Assembly (NCBI GenBank): GCA_009783085.1
Contig: WRHU01000008.1
Coordinates: forward strand, 26,583 to 90,582
DNA length: 64,000 nucleotides
Reading direction: 5' to 3'
DNA from: Coriobacteriia bacterium
Lineage (GTDB): Bacteria > Actinomycetota > Coriobacteriia > Coriobacteriales > UBA8131
Shown: piece by piece, positions 27,558 to 35,195 of the stretch
Layout: every line of letters starts with the position of its first letter
Numbering within the stretch: position 1 is the stretch's first letter
Notes under the pieces: generated by a model
Told to the model about the DNA's origin: nothing
The model's input: only the letters and a program-made list of their open reading frames with translations
Database searches by the model: none
Program-made: the position numbers and the translations under genes

Positions 27558-28802
27558 CTACTGCTCCTTTGTGCAATCGCTGCTGATGCGGTTAGTGCTG
27601 CCCGCAATGCTGTCGTCGCTGCTGTGCTTCACATATACCCGCGGAATGTCTTTTGCAATCGAACTCATCGCAACATAGGGAGTTACCTCGAGTTTGCGAG
27701 CGGTTTCTTTGAGCCCAATGCCCTCGCCAAGTAGCGTCATCTCATCTGCAAGGCTTACTTGCTCGTCAACCAAAATAGTTATGAGGCACATATTTATCAC
27801 GCCCAATATGGGATAGCGCTTGTTGTTGATGAGCACATCGCTACCCTGATATTTCAAACTCAAACCATCGCTGTAACCAAGGGGACACACTGCAACAAAA
27901 CCATCTTTGCCAGCCCGCGCCCCACCGCCATAACCAACAAGCTCGCCTTGTTTGATAGGATTTATCTCAATAATGCCCGATTTAAGCGCAAAGCCCGTCT
28001 TGAGCCTAAGCTCGCTTGAGGCACGCGTGGGCGAGAGGGCAAGCTTCTTTTTTATACGTGCGTCTTTGAGTGAGCGCAGCTTGCCTTTAAGTCCTCGATA
28101 ATCTCTAAAGGTTTGGTTGATGCCATAGAGCAACAAGCCAACGCGCACACCATTGACTCCTTCAATTTTGTCGTGAAACTCAAGGGTGGAGCTTCGGGCA
28201 ATGTGCACAATTTTTATTTTTGAAATATCCCTCGTGTGCGTGAGCTCCCCAAATCGAGCAATTTGTTCATCGTAAATGCTATCAAGCACACCTGCCGTTG
28301 CAAGGTGGGTAAACAAACCCTCAAGTTCGATACTTGAATGAGCCATGAGAGCGTCATAGAGCTCCTCAAACTGTTCTTTAGAGCTTATGCCCAAGCGGTT
28401 AAAGCCCGTGTTGAGCTTGAGATGAACCTTGAGTGTGTGCTTCTCGTTTTTAGCCAGAGCAAGTAAGTCGAGCAGCTGTTTACCGTAGTTGTAATTGCTC
28501 AGCGTAATTGTGATGTTGTTCTCTAAACAAAGCGAAAGATACTCGAGGTCAAGTGGTTGAATGCACAAAATAGGAATATCTGGGTGCAGCGCCCTGACCT
28601 CAAGAGCCTCGTCAAGAGTAGAAACTCCAATGTAGTTTATGCCGTTTTCGATAAAGGTTTTAACAATGCCCATGCCGTGGCCGTAGGCGTTTCCCTTTAC
28701 CACGCCGATATAGTAATCGTAGGTGTCAAAGGTGCTCACAACATTTTTGACATTTTGAGCAATCGCCGCAGTATCTATTTCAACTCTTACGTTTCTATGC
28801 AC
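27558..28802 (-). CDS. Alanine racemase-fold PLP enzyme
   Basis: A 414-residue fold type III PLP enzyme. The N-terminal barrel starts VRVEIDTAAIAQNVKNV, the cofactor lysine is in VVKGNAYGHGMG (residues 35-46; most alanine racemases have K-A-N or K-A-D), and HLKLNTGFNRLG, LFTHLATA, GVRVGLLLYG follow. The second catalytic tyrosine lies in LVGYGGGARAG and the C-terminal domain has CPLGYSDGLS. An insert of about 30 basic residues near 245-275 (GLKGKLRSLKDARIKKKL) sets it apart from the housekeeping enzyme. In this operon it may supply the D-amino acid used by the ATP-grasp ligase; D-Ala, D-Ser or D-Asp cannot be told apart from sequence. Confidence 0.88.
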   Translation of the reverse strand: MHRNVRVEIDTAAIAQNVKNVVSTFDTYDYYIGVVKGNAYGHGMGIVKTFIENGINYIGVSTLDEALEVRALHPDIPILCIQPLDLEYLSLCLENNITITLSNYNYGKQLLDLLALAKNEKHTLKVHLKLNTGFNRLGISSKEQFEELYDALMAHSSIELEGLFTHLATAGVLDSIYDEQIARFGELTHTRDISKIKIVHIARSSTLEFHDKIEGVNGVRVGLLLYGINQTFRDYRGLKGKLRSLKDARIKKKLALSPTRASSELRLKTGFALKSGIIEINPIKQGELVGYGGGARAGKDGFVAVCPLGYSDGLSLKYQGSDVLINNKRYPILGVINMCLITILVDEQVSLADEMTLLGEGIGLKETARKLEVTPYVAMSSIAKDIPRVYVKHSSDDSIAGSTNRISSDCTKEQ

Positions 28803-28810
28803 GCTATCAC

Positions 28811-30802
28811 CTAGCTTTTTGACGGTTTGAGGCGGTTGGTAACTCTGTTAAGAATACCAGAAACTATCGACATTTCTGGAACACGCATGAGCCAACAAAG
28901 CCCGAAAATAACCGCAAGCCCAAGGGTTCCATACACAGCTACGGCGAGCAGTGCAGAAACAATACCTGTTCCAAACGGCAAAAAGTGCAGAGCCAACGCC
29001 ACCAAGCCAACGCCAATAAGCGTGGCGACAAGAACCCGCAGTGCCGTTGTTGCAGAGGCTCGCAGCGAAATAGGACCAAGCAAGCGGCGCAACACCAGCA
29101 GCAAAACCGCCGTTGAGATGAGGTAGAAAACAAAGTCGGAGATGGGCACGCCCGCAAGTGCAATGTGGGGGTTTGAGCACAAAAGAGCATAGAGCCCACA
29201 CTGGAGCGCGCACAAAGCCGTACAAATAATCGCAAACATCCAAAAGCGTCGAATGCTCGCAAAGACATTAAACAAATAAAGTTGCAATGAATAAAATGGT
29301 AGCGCAAATACCCAAAGAGCCAGAATAGAGCCCACGTAGGCAACGTCGTCGGCACTAAAGGCACCTGCTCTAAAGATTTGCATAATGGGTACGGAGAGCA
29401 CGCACATAAGACCAGCAAGCGGAATAACTAAAAACAGCGTGCCAGAGATACCTTGACGCAAGAAACGCTTAAAACCAAGTGCGTCCTTGCGAGCGACTGC
29501 GTGGCTCATCTCGGTAAAGAGGGCACGAGAAAGCGATGCCGCTATGATGCCGTGCGGCAGCTGAAACCAAACCCACGCAAACATAAGGGTTGAGGGGCCT
29601 TCGTCACCTGTTTTGAGCGAAAACGCATTGCGGAAGGTAAAGGACAAGAGCGCGCCCGTTACAAAAATAATCATGGGAACGCCCGTTTTGAGCGTTTCGA
29701 TGAATGCGGGATCTTTGAAGTCTATGCGAGGCACGTATTTGAACCCAAGCTTAATAAGTGCCGGTATTTGAACGGCAAACTGCGCCACCACGCCCAAGGT
29801 CGTACCAATCGCTAGTATCAAAAGTGCAAGCTCGGGACTGTTTACAAAAACAAGCGGGTACACAAGGAACGCTGCAATAACCACTACGTTGTTAAACAGC
29901 GGCGCAATGGAAGGCAAAAAGAATACGCGATTGGCATTGAGTATGCTCGTAAGCACCCCGCCAAGCCCATAGAACAGCATTTGGATAGCAAAAATACGGA
30001 AAAACATAACCGCATAACCGTTGACCTCTGCCGCGCTATCAAGCGTAAAGGTTTGCGTTGCAATAATCTGGTCGGCAAAAATGGTTGCGAGCAGCGAAAG
30101 CGCACCCATAACAACAATAACTATGTTGAGCAAGTTGCTGGCAAAACGGTCGCCGCCCTCCTTGCCAAACTTTTGAGCTTGTAAAAGGTAGAGCGGCACA
30201 AAAGCTGCGTTAAGCAAACCACCGGCAACCAGCTCAAAAATCATGTTGGGCATATTATTAGCAACCTGATACGCAGAATGAATAAGCGTATTGCCAAGCG
30301 CAAAGGCCATAACCCAAATACGGATAAGCCCTGTTGCGCGCGAGCCCAAAGTGGCAATTGCCATAAGTGCCGTGGAGCGGGCTACGGAGGGCTGGGCTGG
30401 CTGGGCGGGTTGCTCAGAGTGTGCGCTGGGAGCTTCGGCTTGCTCGAAATGTGCGCTGGGAGCTTCGGCTTGCTCGAAATGTGCGCTGTGGGAGGCCTGG
30501 TTTTCGCTGACAGCGTGCTGAGCTTCTTGAGGCAAAGTGTTGTTTGTGTCCCGCACAAGGTCGTGCGCCTCGCCTTCAACACCCGGCCCGGCACCAACAC
30601 CCTGCCCGGCACCAACAGCCTGTCCAACGCCAACTACCTGCCCAACGCCAACTACCTTCCCAAGTTCGGCTGCATGAGCCTCACGGGCACTCTGCTCGAA
30701 CTCGGTTGCCAAAAATTGTTCAAGCACTTTTTGCTTTAGCAGATCAAGCGCCTGTGACAGCTTGGTCTTGAGAGATGTTGGTTGTTGAGGTTCGGCACTC
30801 AT
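28811..30802 (-). CDS. murJ: MurJ/MviN lipid II flippase with repeat-rich N-terminal extension
   Basis: A 663-residue protein. From about residue 140 it is a MurJ-family flippase: STALMAIATLGSRATGLIRI, AYQVANNMPNMIFELVAGGLLNAAFVPLY and 14 predicted spans ending near 650. It moves lipid II across the membrane for peptidoglycan synthesis. The first ~140 residues are cytoplasmic and repetitive: V-V-G-V-G-Q units (18 bases) at ~49-80 and three S-A-H-F-E-Q-A-E-A-P units (30 bases) near 105-130. Normal MurJ lacks this. AGGTGAG precedes the ATG. It lies eight bases from the racemase and 14 from the asparagine synthase-like gene, so all four form one operon. Confidence 0.92.
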   Translation of the reverse strand: MSAEPQQPTSLKTKLSQALDLLKQKVLEQFLATEFEQSAREAHAAELGKVVGVGQVVGVGQAVGAGQGVGAGPGVEGEAHDLVRDTNNTLPQEAQHAVSENQASHSAHFEQAEAPSAHFEQAEAPSAHSEQPAQPAQPSVARSTALMAIATLGSRATGLIRIWVMAFALGNTLIHSAYQVANNMPNMIFELVAGGLLNAAFVPLYLLQAQKFGKEGGDRFASNLLNIVIVVMGALSLLATIFADQIIATQTFTLDSAAEVNGYAVMFFRIFAIQMLFYGLGGVLTSILNANRVFFLPSIAPLFNNVVVIAAFLVYPLVFVNSPELALLILAIGTTLGVVAQFAVQIPALIKLGFKYVPRIDFKDPAFIETLKTGVPMIIFVTGALLSFTFRNAFSLKTGDEGPSTLMFAWVWFQLPHGIIAASLSRALFTEMSHAVARKDALGFKRFLRQGISGTLFLVIPLAGLMCVLSVPIMQIFRAGAFSADDVAYVGSILALWVFALPFYSLQLYLFNVFASIRRFWMFAIICTALCALQCGLYALLCSNPHIALAGVPISDFVFYLISTAVLLLVLRRLLGPISLRASATTALRVLVATLIGVGLVALALHFLPFGTGIVSALLAVAVYGTLGLAVIFGLCWLMRVPEMSIVSGILNRVTNRLKPSKS
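30419..30660. repeat. Two tandem repeat arrays in the murJ N-terminus
   Basis: About three 30-base units (30419-30500, containing GTGCGCTGGGAGCTTCGGC) and about five 18-base units (30585-30660, containing GCCCGGCACCAACAGCCTGT). Both preserve the reading frame. Confidence 0.85.
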
Positions 30803-30816
30803 GCGTTTTGGCTCAC

Positions 30817-32793
30817 CTAGACTGCTTCGGCGGCAAAGGTTGCTTTCTCAGCCAGATGCGGTTGTGTTTCCTCGACAAAATAACGCTCATACCAAACAAG
30901 AAAGGTGTAAGCTGTCCAGATTTTACGTCCGTTACTGTCTATGCCTTTGTTGTAGCCATCAAGCAAGGCAAGCAGCTTTTTGGTATCAAAAAACTCTGCT
31001 GCCATCTCGCTGGCAAAAAGCTCGCGAATACGCTGAGAAAACTGCTCCTGTTTGAGCCATGCGCGAATAGGAGTTGGAAAACCAAGCTTAACACGGTCTG
31101 CCCACGCAGCAGGAATGGTACGTGCTGCTGCCGTGCGCAACACCATTTTGTCATTTTCTGCAGTTATACGATGCGCAACGGGAGTTCTTTGCGCCTCCTC
31201 AAACAAGCTCATGTCAAGCAGCGGAGAGCGCATTTCAAGCGAGTGTGCCATGGTCATTTTGTCTGCCTTAAGGCAAATGTCGCTCGGCATCCAAAGATTC
31301 AAATCAAGGTACTGCTTTTTTGACAACTCATCTAAGTGGGCAACCCGCTTGAAAATGGGTGCGGTTATTTCTTTGACCGAAGGAGCCTTGCGGTAGCTCG
31401 GCTTGAGCATGGCACGTGCCTCATTCTCATCAAAGATAAAAGCTTGCCCAATAAAGTAGTCTTCCGCCCTGCCACTTCCTCGACGGAAAAACGCACGTCC
31501 TTTAATGTGCGGCAGTGGCCCTACAAGCGTTGAAAGCCCTCGGCGTAAAACGCTCGGCACCACACGCTTATATTTCTTGACAGGACGGGTGTCTTTGTAC
31601 TCCGCATAGCCGGCAAAAAACTCATCGCTCCCCTCGCCCGAAAGCACCACGCCAACGTGTTCATGTGCCAGCTGCGAAAGAAAATACAAAGGCAAAACCG
31701 AAGGGTTTGAGGCGGGCTCGTCTAAGTGATATTGAATGTCAGAAAAAGCCTCAAAGCATTCGTTAGGATCAAGACAACGACGGTGGTTTTCAATACCCAG
31801 CATTTCTGAAAGCTCACGGGCCTGCACGGTTTCATCAAAACCTTCGACATCAGAGCCTACCGAGAAAGTCTTTTGCGGCTTGAGCGCAGAAACCACATAG
31901 CTGGAATCCACACCACCAGAGAGAAAAGCGCCAACCTTAACATCTGCGTTGCGGTTTGCCTCAACCGACTTGCGTACGAGCCCATCAAGCGCATCAACGC
32001 ACTCATCAAAACTACGGTCTGCATTGGGGCTAGGTGGCAAGGCCTGAGAAAAATCTGCATCCCAGTACCGCTGAATGTTCATCTCTTGCGTTTTGAGGTC
32101 AAAAGTAAAACAGTGCGCCTGCAAAAGCTTGAAAACGCCCTTAAAAAAGGTTTCTTCCAAAACAGAATACTGAAAGGTGAGATAGGGCTTTAATGCTTCC
32201 TTGTTGAGCTCCTTTTTGAAGCTTGGGTGTTCCAGAAAGCTTTTTATCTCTGAGCCAAAGAGCAGGTTGCCGTTAGCAAGACGGGTGTAATAAAAGGGTT
32301 TCGCGCCAAAAAAGTCGCGGGCGCCAAAAAGGATATTCTTTGTGCGGTCGTATATGACAAAAGCAAAAGTGCCGCGCAGTTTTTGAACAACGTCAGAGCC
32401 CCACTGCTGATAGCCATGCAATAAAACCTCAGCGTCGGTTTTTGAAGCAAAACGATGCCCTGCCTGCTCAAGGGCGGCTCTCAGCTCAAGATGGTTATTA
32501 AAAGCCCCGTCGCATACCATAACAACGGTATCGTCCTCAAGCGAGTTGCTCATGGGTTGCTCGGCGTTTTCTGAAAGGTCAATGATTGAAAGGCGACGAA
32601 AACCTAAAGCCACCTGCTCGTCTGCATAAATGCCTGCTGCATCAGGACCCCGGTGAACAATGCGGTCCATCATGCTCACCAACACGCCAAGGTTGGGATT
32701 ATTGCCCTCCTTGCTTCTGCCAACTTCTTTAACGCTCTCTTTGTTGCTCCCCAAATCAAGAGGAGTACCTGCTATTCCAACAAATCCACTCAT
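30817..32793 (-). CDS. Asparagine synthase-like amidotransferase with Ser at the nucleophile position
   Basis: A 658-residue AsnB-type protein. The N-terminal class II glutaminase domain shows IVHRGPDAAGIY, RRLSIIDLS and GARDFFGAKPFYY, and the synthetase half has GAFLSGGVDSSYV (PP-loop), LSGEGSDEFFAGY and KADKMTMAHSLEMRSPLLD. The family transfers glutamine ammonia to an activated carboxylate. The N-terminus reads MSGFVGIAG; in active class II glutaminases residue 2 is the catalytic Cys (MCGIxG). The codon is AGT instead of TGT, so glutamine hydrolysis is probably lost and ammonia may be used directly. With MurJ, racemase and ATP-grasp genes it may amidate a peptidoglycan side chain, as LtsA/AsnH-type enzymes do, rather than make asparagine. 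Confidence 0.9.
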   Translation of the reverse strand: MSGFVGIAGTPLDLGSNKESVKEVGRSKEGNNPNLGVLVSMMDRIVHRGPDAAGIYADEQVALGFRRLSIIDLSENAEQPMSNSLEDDTVVMVCDGAFNNHLELRAALEQAGHRFASKTDAEVLLHGYQQWGSDVVQKLRGTFAFVIYDRTKNILFGARDFFGAKPFYYTRLANGNLLFGSEIKSFLEHPSFKKELNKEALKPYLTFQYSVLEETFFKGVFKLLQAHCFTFDLKTQEMNIQRYWDADFSQALPPSPNADRSFDECVDALDGLVRKSVEANRNADVKVGAFLSGGVDSSYVVSALKPQKTFSVGSDVEGFDETVQARELSEMLGIENHRRCLDPNECFEAFSDIQYHLDEPASNPSVLPLYFLSQLAHEHVGVVLSGEGSDEFFAGYAEYKDTRPVKKYKRVVPSVLRRGLSTLVGPLPHIKGRAFFRRGSGRAEDYFIGQAFIFDENEARAMLKPSYRKAPSVKEITAPIFKRVAHLDELSKKQYLDLNLWMPSDICLKADKMTMAHSLEMRSPLLDMSLFEEAQRTPVAHRITAENDKMVLRTAAARTIPAAWADRVKLGFPTPIRAWLKQEQFSQRIRELFASEMAAEFFDTKKLLALLDGYNKGIDSNGRKIWTAYTFLVWYERYFVEETQPHLAEKATFAAEAV

Positions 32794-32902
32794 GTTTTGT
32801 TACTCAGCTCCTTATGCTATTTCGCGCTTGCTCATACTGTACCGCTTGCGCCTTATTTGTACTATTTACTACTTCCTGGGCCTTGCTGTTTGCTGTGCTT
32901 TG

Positions 32903-33841
32903 CTACTTGTTGTGTTCATGGTAATCGAGCCACATCGCTGGGCGAACCCCGCCCGAGCTTTCAACATACACGCCTGGCGGAAATACCTTGCCGTTTTCTT
33001 GAACGCCCGAGGCAGTATCCTCGGCATCTCCCGGCGAGCGCAACCACCACGATGATTTATTCAACGATTTTTTTGCGTCCTCTAACTTTAAGCCATTATG
33101 TTCGCCAACATAGGTGATGGTCGCTGCGGTGAGGCTTGTTTCGGCCACACGCTCTTCATCTTTTAAGAAGTATTTTTGTGCTTCATCGATTGAAAGCAAA
33201 AAAACCTTGTCTTTGGTGTTTGTTCCGCCCGGAGTTTCGTGTACGGGGTTTCGATTGTTCGTTAGCTTGGTATCAACAGCCAGGGCCTTGAGCTCAGACG
33301 GCAGACCCTCATAAAATGCTCCATTAAGCCAAGTGCGCACATCGCTTTGCTCCCACGTAATGGCCTTGCTCTCCTCATTATAGGGGCGCAGATCAATGAC
33401 TTTTTCCGAAACAACCAAAACACGGCCACCCTCATTGGCAAGCACCTTCCACGTTACATTTTCTGAAAACGCACCGCCTTGGTAGTCGGTAAACGAAACC
33501 GTACCGTACTGCACCAACTCTCCTGCCTGAGGGCCAGGCGTGGGCGTAAACTTAGGTGCCGCAAGTACCAACGCAAAAGCGGCAAGCGCAAGCACGAGAG
33601 CCAACGTAATGATAGTAGCCTGCGTACTTCTTTTGCGCAACTTGGCAGCATCTTGCTCGGGAGAGAGAGATGACAAGGGTTGCTCGGGAACTGCCTCGAG
33701 CTCAAACTCCAGCTCAGGCGCAGGGTCGGCATTTGTTTGAGCCTCAAAACCTAACCTCTGAATCTCAGCATCATGAGAGAAACTGCCTATTTTGACTCGC
33801 TTGCGTTTTTGGTCATTCGAACTGTGCATTATACGCTCCAT
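32903..33841 (-). CDS. DUF6273-type membrane-anchored protein
   Basis: A 312-residue protein with a charged cytoplasmic N-terminus (1-72), one span (ATIITLALVLALAAFALVLAA, ~75-95) and an outside domain from 105. The domain shows VTWKVLANEGGRVLVVSE, WEQSDVRTWLNGAFYEGL, KDKVFLLSIDEAQKYF, SSWWLRSPGD and GVRPAMWL, which are the hallmarks of DUF6273, a common extracellular domain of gut anaerobes with unknown role. GAGG lies nine bases before the ATG. It follows BirA on the same strand after 85 bases and precedes the AsnB-like gene by 109, so operon membership is uncertain. Confidence 0.82.
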   Translation of the reverse strand: MERIMHSSNDQKRKRVKIGSFSHDAEIQRLGFEAQTNADPAPELEFELEAVPEQPLSSLSPEQDAAKLRKRSTQATIITLALVLALAAFALVLAAPKFTPTPGPQAGELVQYGTVSFTDYQGGAFSENVTWKVLANEGGRVLVVSEKVIDLRPYNEESKAITWEQSDVRTWLNGAFYEGLPSELKALAVDTKLTNNRNPVHETPGGTNTKDKVFLLSIDEAQKYFLKDEERVAETSLTAATITYVGEHNGLKLEDAKKSLNKSSWWLRSPGDAEDTASGVQENGKVFPPGVYVESSGGVRPAMWLDYHEHNK

Positions 33842-33926
33842 TTCTTTTTACCTCATCTATTATCCCCTAAAATGGAGCAGCAGGGCGGGAGAAAACCTGC
33901 CGAATGCTTGTCGAATGTCTTTCTCG

Positions 33927-34925
33927 TCAGCGTAAAGTAACGTCCCCCGCAGCGACGCATGCAGTAGTCCCGTTCTTTTGTTCAAGAAGGAGCTGTCCGG
34001 CTTCATTCACGCCACACACCCTTCCCTCAGAAATAATGCTACCGTCCAAATTACGAACGATAACGTCTTGGCCTAACAACACCAGCGCCCGTTCATATTC
34101 ATGACGAAACGGAGCAAAAGAGAACTTATGCTCTTCCCATCTCTTTATGGCTGAAAAGATATTGTTTATGACCGCAGCCGCCACAAGCTCGCGCTTTGGT
34201 GCCTTGGGGAGAATGTCGCTCAGGTAAGCAGCACGCTCGCTGGCTCCGTTTGCTGGACGTGCAACATTAACGCCAACGCCAATAATTATTCGACCCACAC
34301 CTTGTGCGCCAGTTGCCGTTTCGGTGAGAATGCCTACGAGTTTGCCCAAGGACACGCTGAGAGGTGCGCCCGCAAATGCGTCAAGAGGCGTACCCTGTGC
34401 TTTGCCCGCAAAAGCGTCGAGAGGCGTACTCTGTGCTTTGCCCGCAGCATCGTGTTTTTCCTCAGCGCCCTCAGCGACAAGCAAAAGGTCATTGGGCCAC
34501 TTAAGCTTAAGAGCCGCGCCGTGCTCAAGCTGTTCAGACTTCCCAACTTTAAGAGCTGCGTCGGCCTCACAAATACCAAGTAGTGCCTCGCGCACCGCGC
34601 ACGCAACAATAAGCGACAAGGCGCTGAGCCGTTCGGGCGGCGCGGCAAGCTCAAGCAGCAACGAAAGATACACGTTGCCTTTTGGCGATGCCCACGCACG
34701 GTCAAACCTTCCCCGTCCCGCCATTTGCTGCTCGGCAATAACTATCTGGGGCACAAAAGCCGCGTTTTTGTCGTCTTCGTTATCGTCTTCGCCAAATCCT
34801 GCCTCACTATCAAGCCTGAGCTCTGCGTCCAACCGCTTGAGCACATCATTGGTAGAGTCAACCTCATCACGCAAAATAAGATTGCAGGGCATCACAATAT
34901 GTTCAAGCAAAATGGAACTCTCCAT
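33927..34925 (-). CDS. birA: Biotin--[acetyl-CoA-carboxylase] ligase
   Basis: A 332-residue BirA catalytic type without a DNA-binding domain. Motifs: DEVDSTNDVLKRL near residue 22, EQQMAGRGRFDRAWASPKGNVY (biotinyl-AMP loop), LKLKWPNDLLL, GVGVNVARP and a C-terminal SH3-like end. It attaches biotin to carboxylase carrier proteins. An insert near residues 155-190 consists of two 12-residue copies of G-K-A-Q-x-T-P-L-D-A-F-A made by a 36-base tandem duplication (34369-34440), placed between the lysine motif and the glycine-rich core. The start at 34925 is chosen because GAGAGTAGG precedes it closely; a longer start at 34967 is possible. Confidence 0.93.
   Translation of the reverse strand: MESSILLEHIVMPCNLILRDEVDSTNDVLKRLDAELRLDSEAGFGEDDNEDDKNAAFVPQIVIAEQQMAGRGRFDRAWASPKGNVYLSLLLELAAPPERLSALSLIVACAVREALLGICEADAALKVGKSEQLEHGAALKLKWPNDLLLVAEGAEEKHDAAGKAQSTPLDAFAGKAQGTPLDAFAGAPLSVSLGKLVGILTETATGAQGVGRIIIGVGVNVARPANGASERAAYLSDILPKAPKRELVAAAVINNIFSAIKRWEEHKFSFAPFRHEYERALVLLGQDVIVRNLDGSIISEGRVCGVNEAGQLLLEQKNGTTACVAAGDVTLR
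34369..34440. repeat. 36-base tandem duplication inside birA
   Basis: Two units starting at 34369 and 34405, each containing CGTCAAGAGGCGTACCCTG or a close variant, with the first bases of a third unit following. In frame within the BirA insert. Confidence 0.85.
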
Positions 34926-34970
34926 AAAACCTACTCTCAAACGAGCCGCCTTAAGCGAGTGTGTCAAGCC

Positions 34971-35155
34971 GCCCTAGGCGAGTGTGTCGAGCTGCCCTAG
35001 GCGGGCGGGACAAGCAAATCCAACAGGCATTTCAAACAACCCCAAACGAGCATTTCAGAGAATCACCTTAAACGGTCGCTTCAAGCCACCTCAAACAGGC
35101 ATTCCAAACCACCCCAAACGGTCGCTTCGAACCGCCTCAAACAGGATTTCAAACC
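34971..35155. repeat. Degenerate tandem repeats upstream of birA
   Basis: CCTAGGCGAGTGTGTC units of about 24 bases occur at 34950-35010, then two 44-base units around AAACGGTCGCTTC (near 35070 and 35114) with CCTCAAACAGG in each. It fills the gap between divergent birA and the antiporter and carries no gene. Confidence 0.65.
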
Positions 35156-35183
35156 TAGAAATGCAATAAAACTCATCATATCG

Positions 35184-35195
35184 TACAATATTTCA
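35184..35195 (+). promoter_or_regulatory. -10 element placing transcription start at the antiporter ATG
   Basis: TACAAT (35184-35189) is followed by six bases and then ATG at 35196. Transcription would begin on or next to the ATG and no ribosome binding site is visible, so the mRNA is probably leaderless, as is common in Actinomycetota. Confidence 0.55.
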
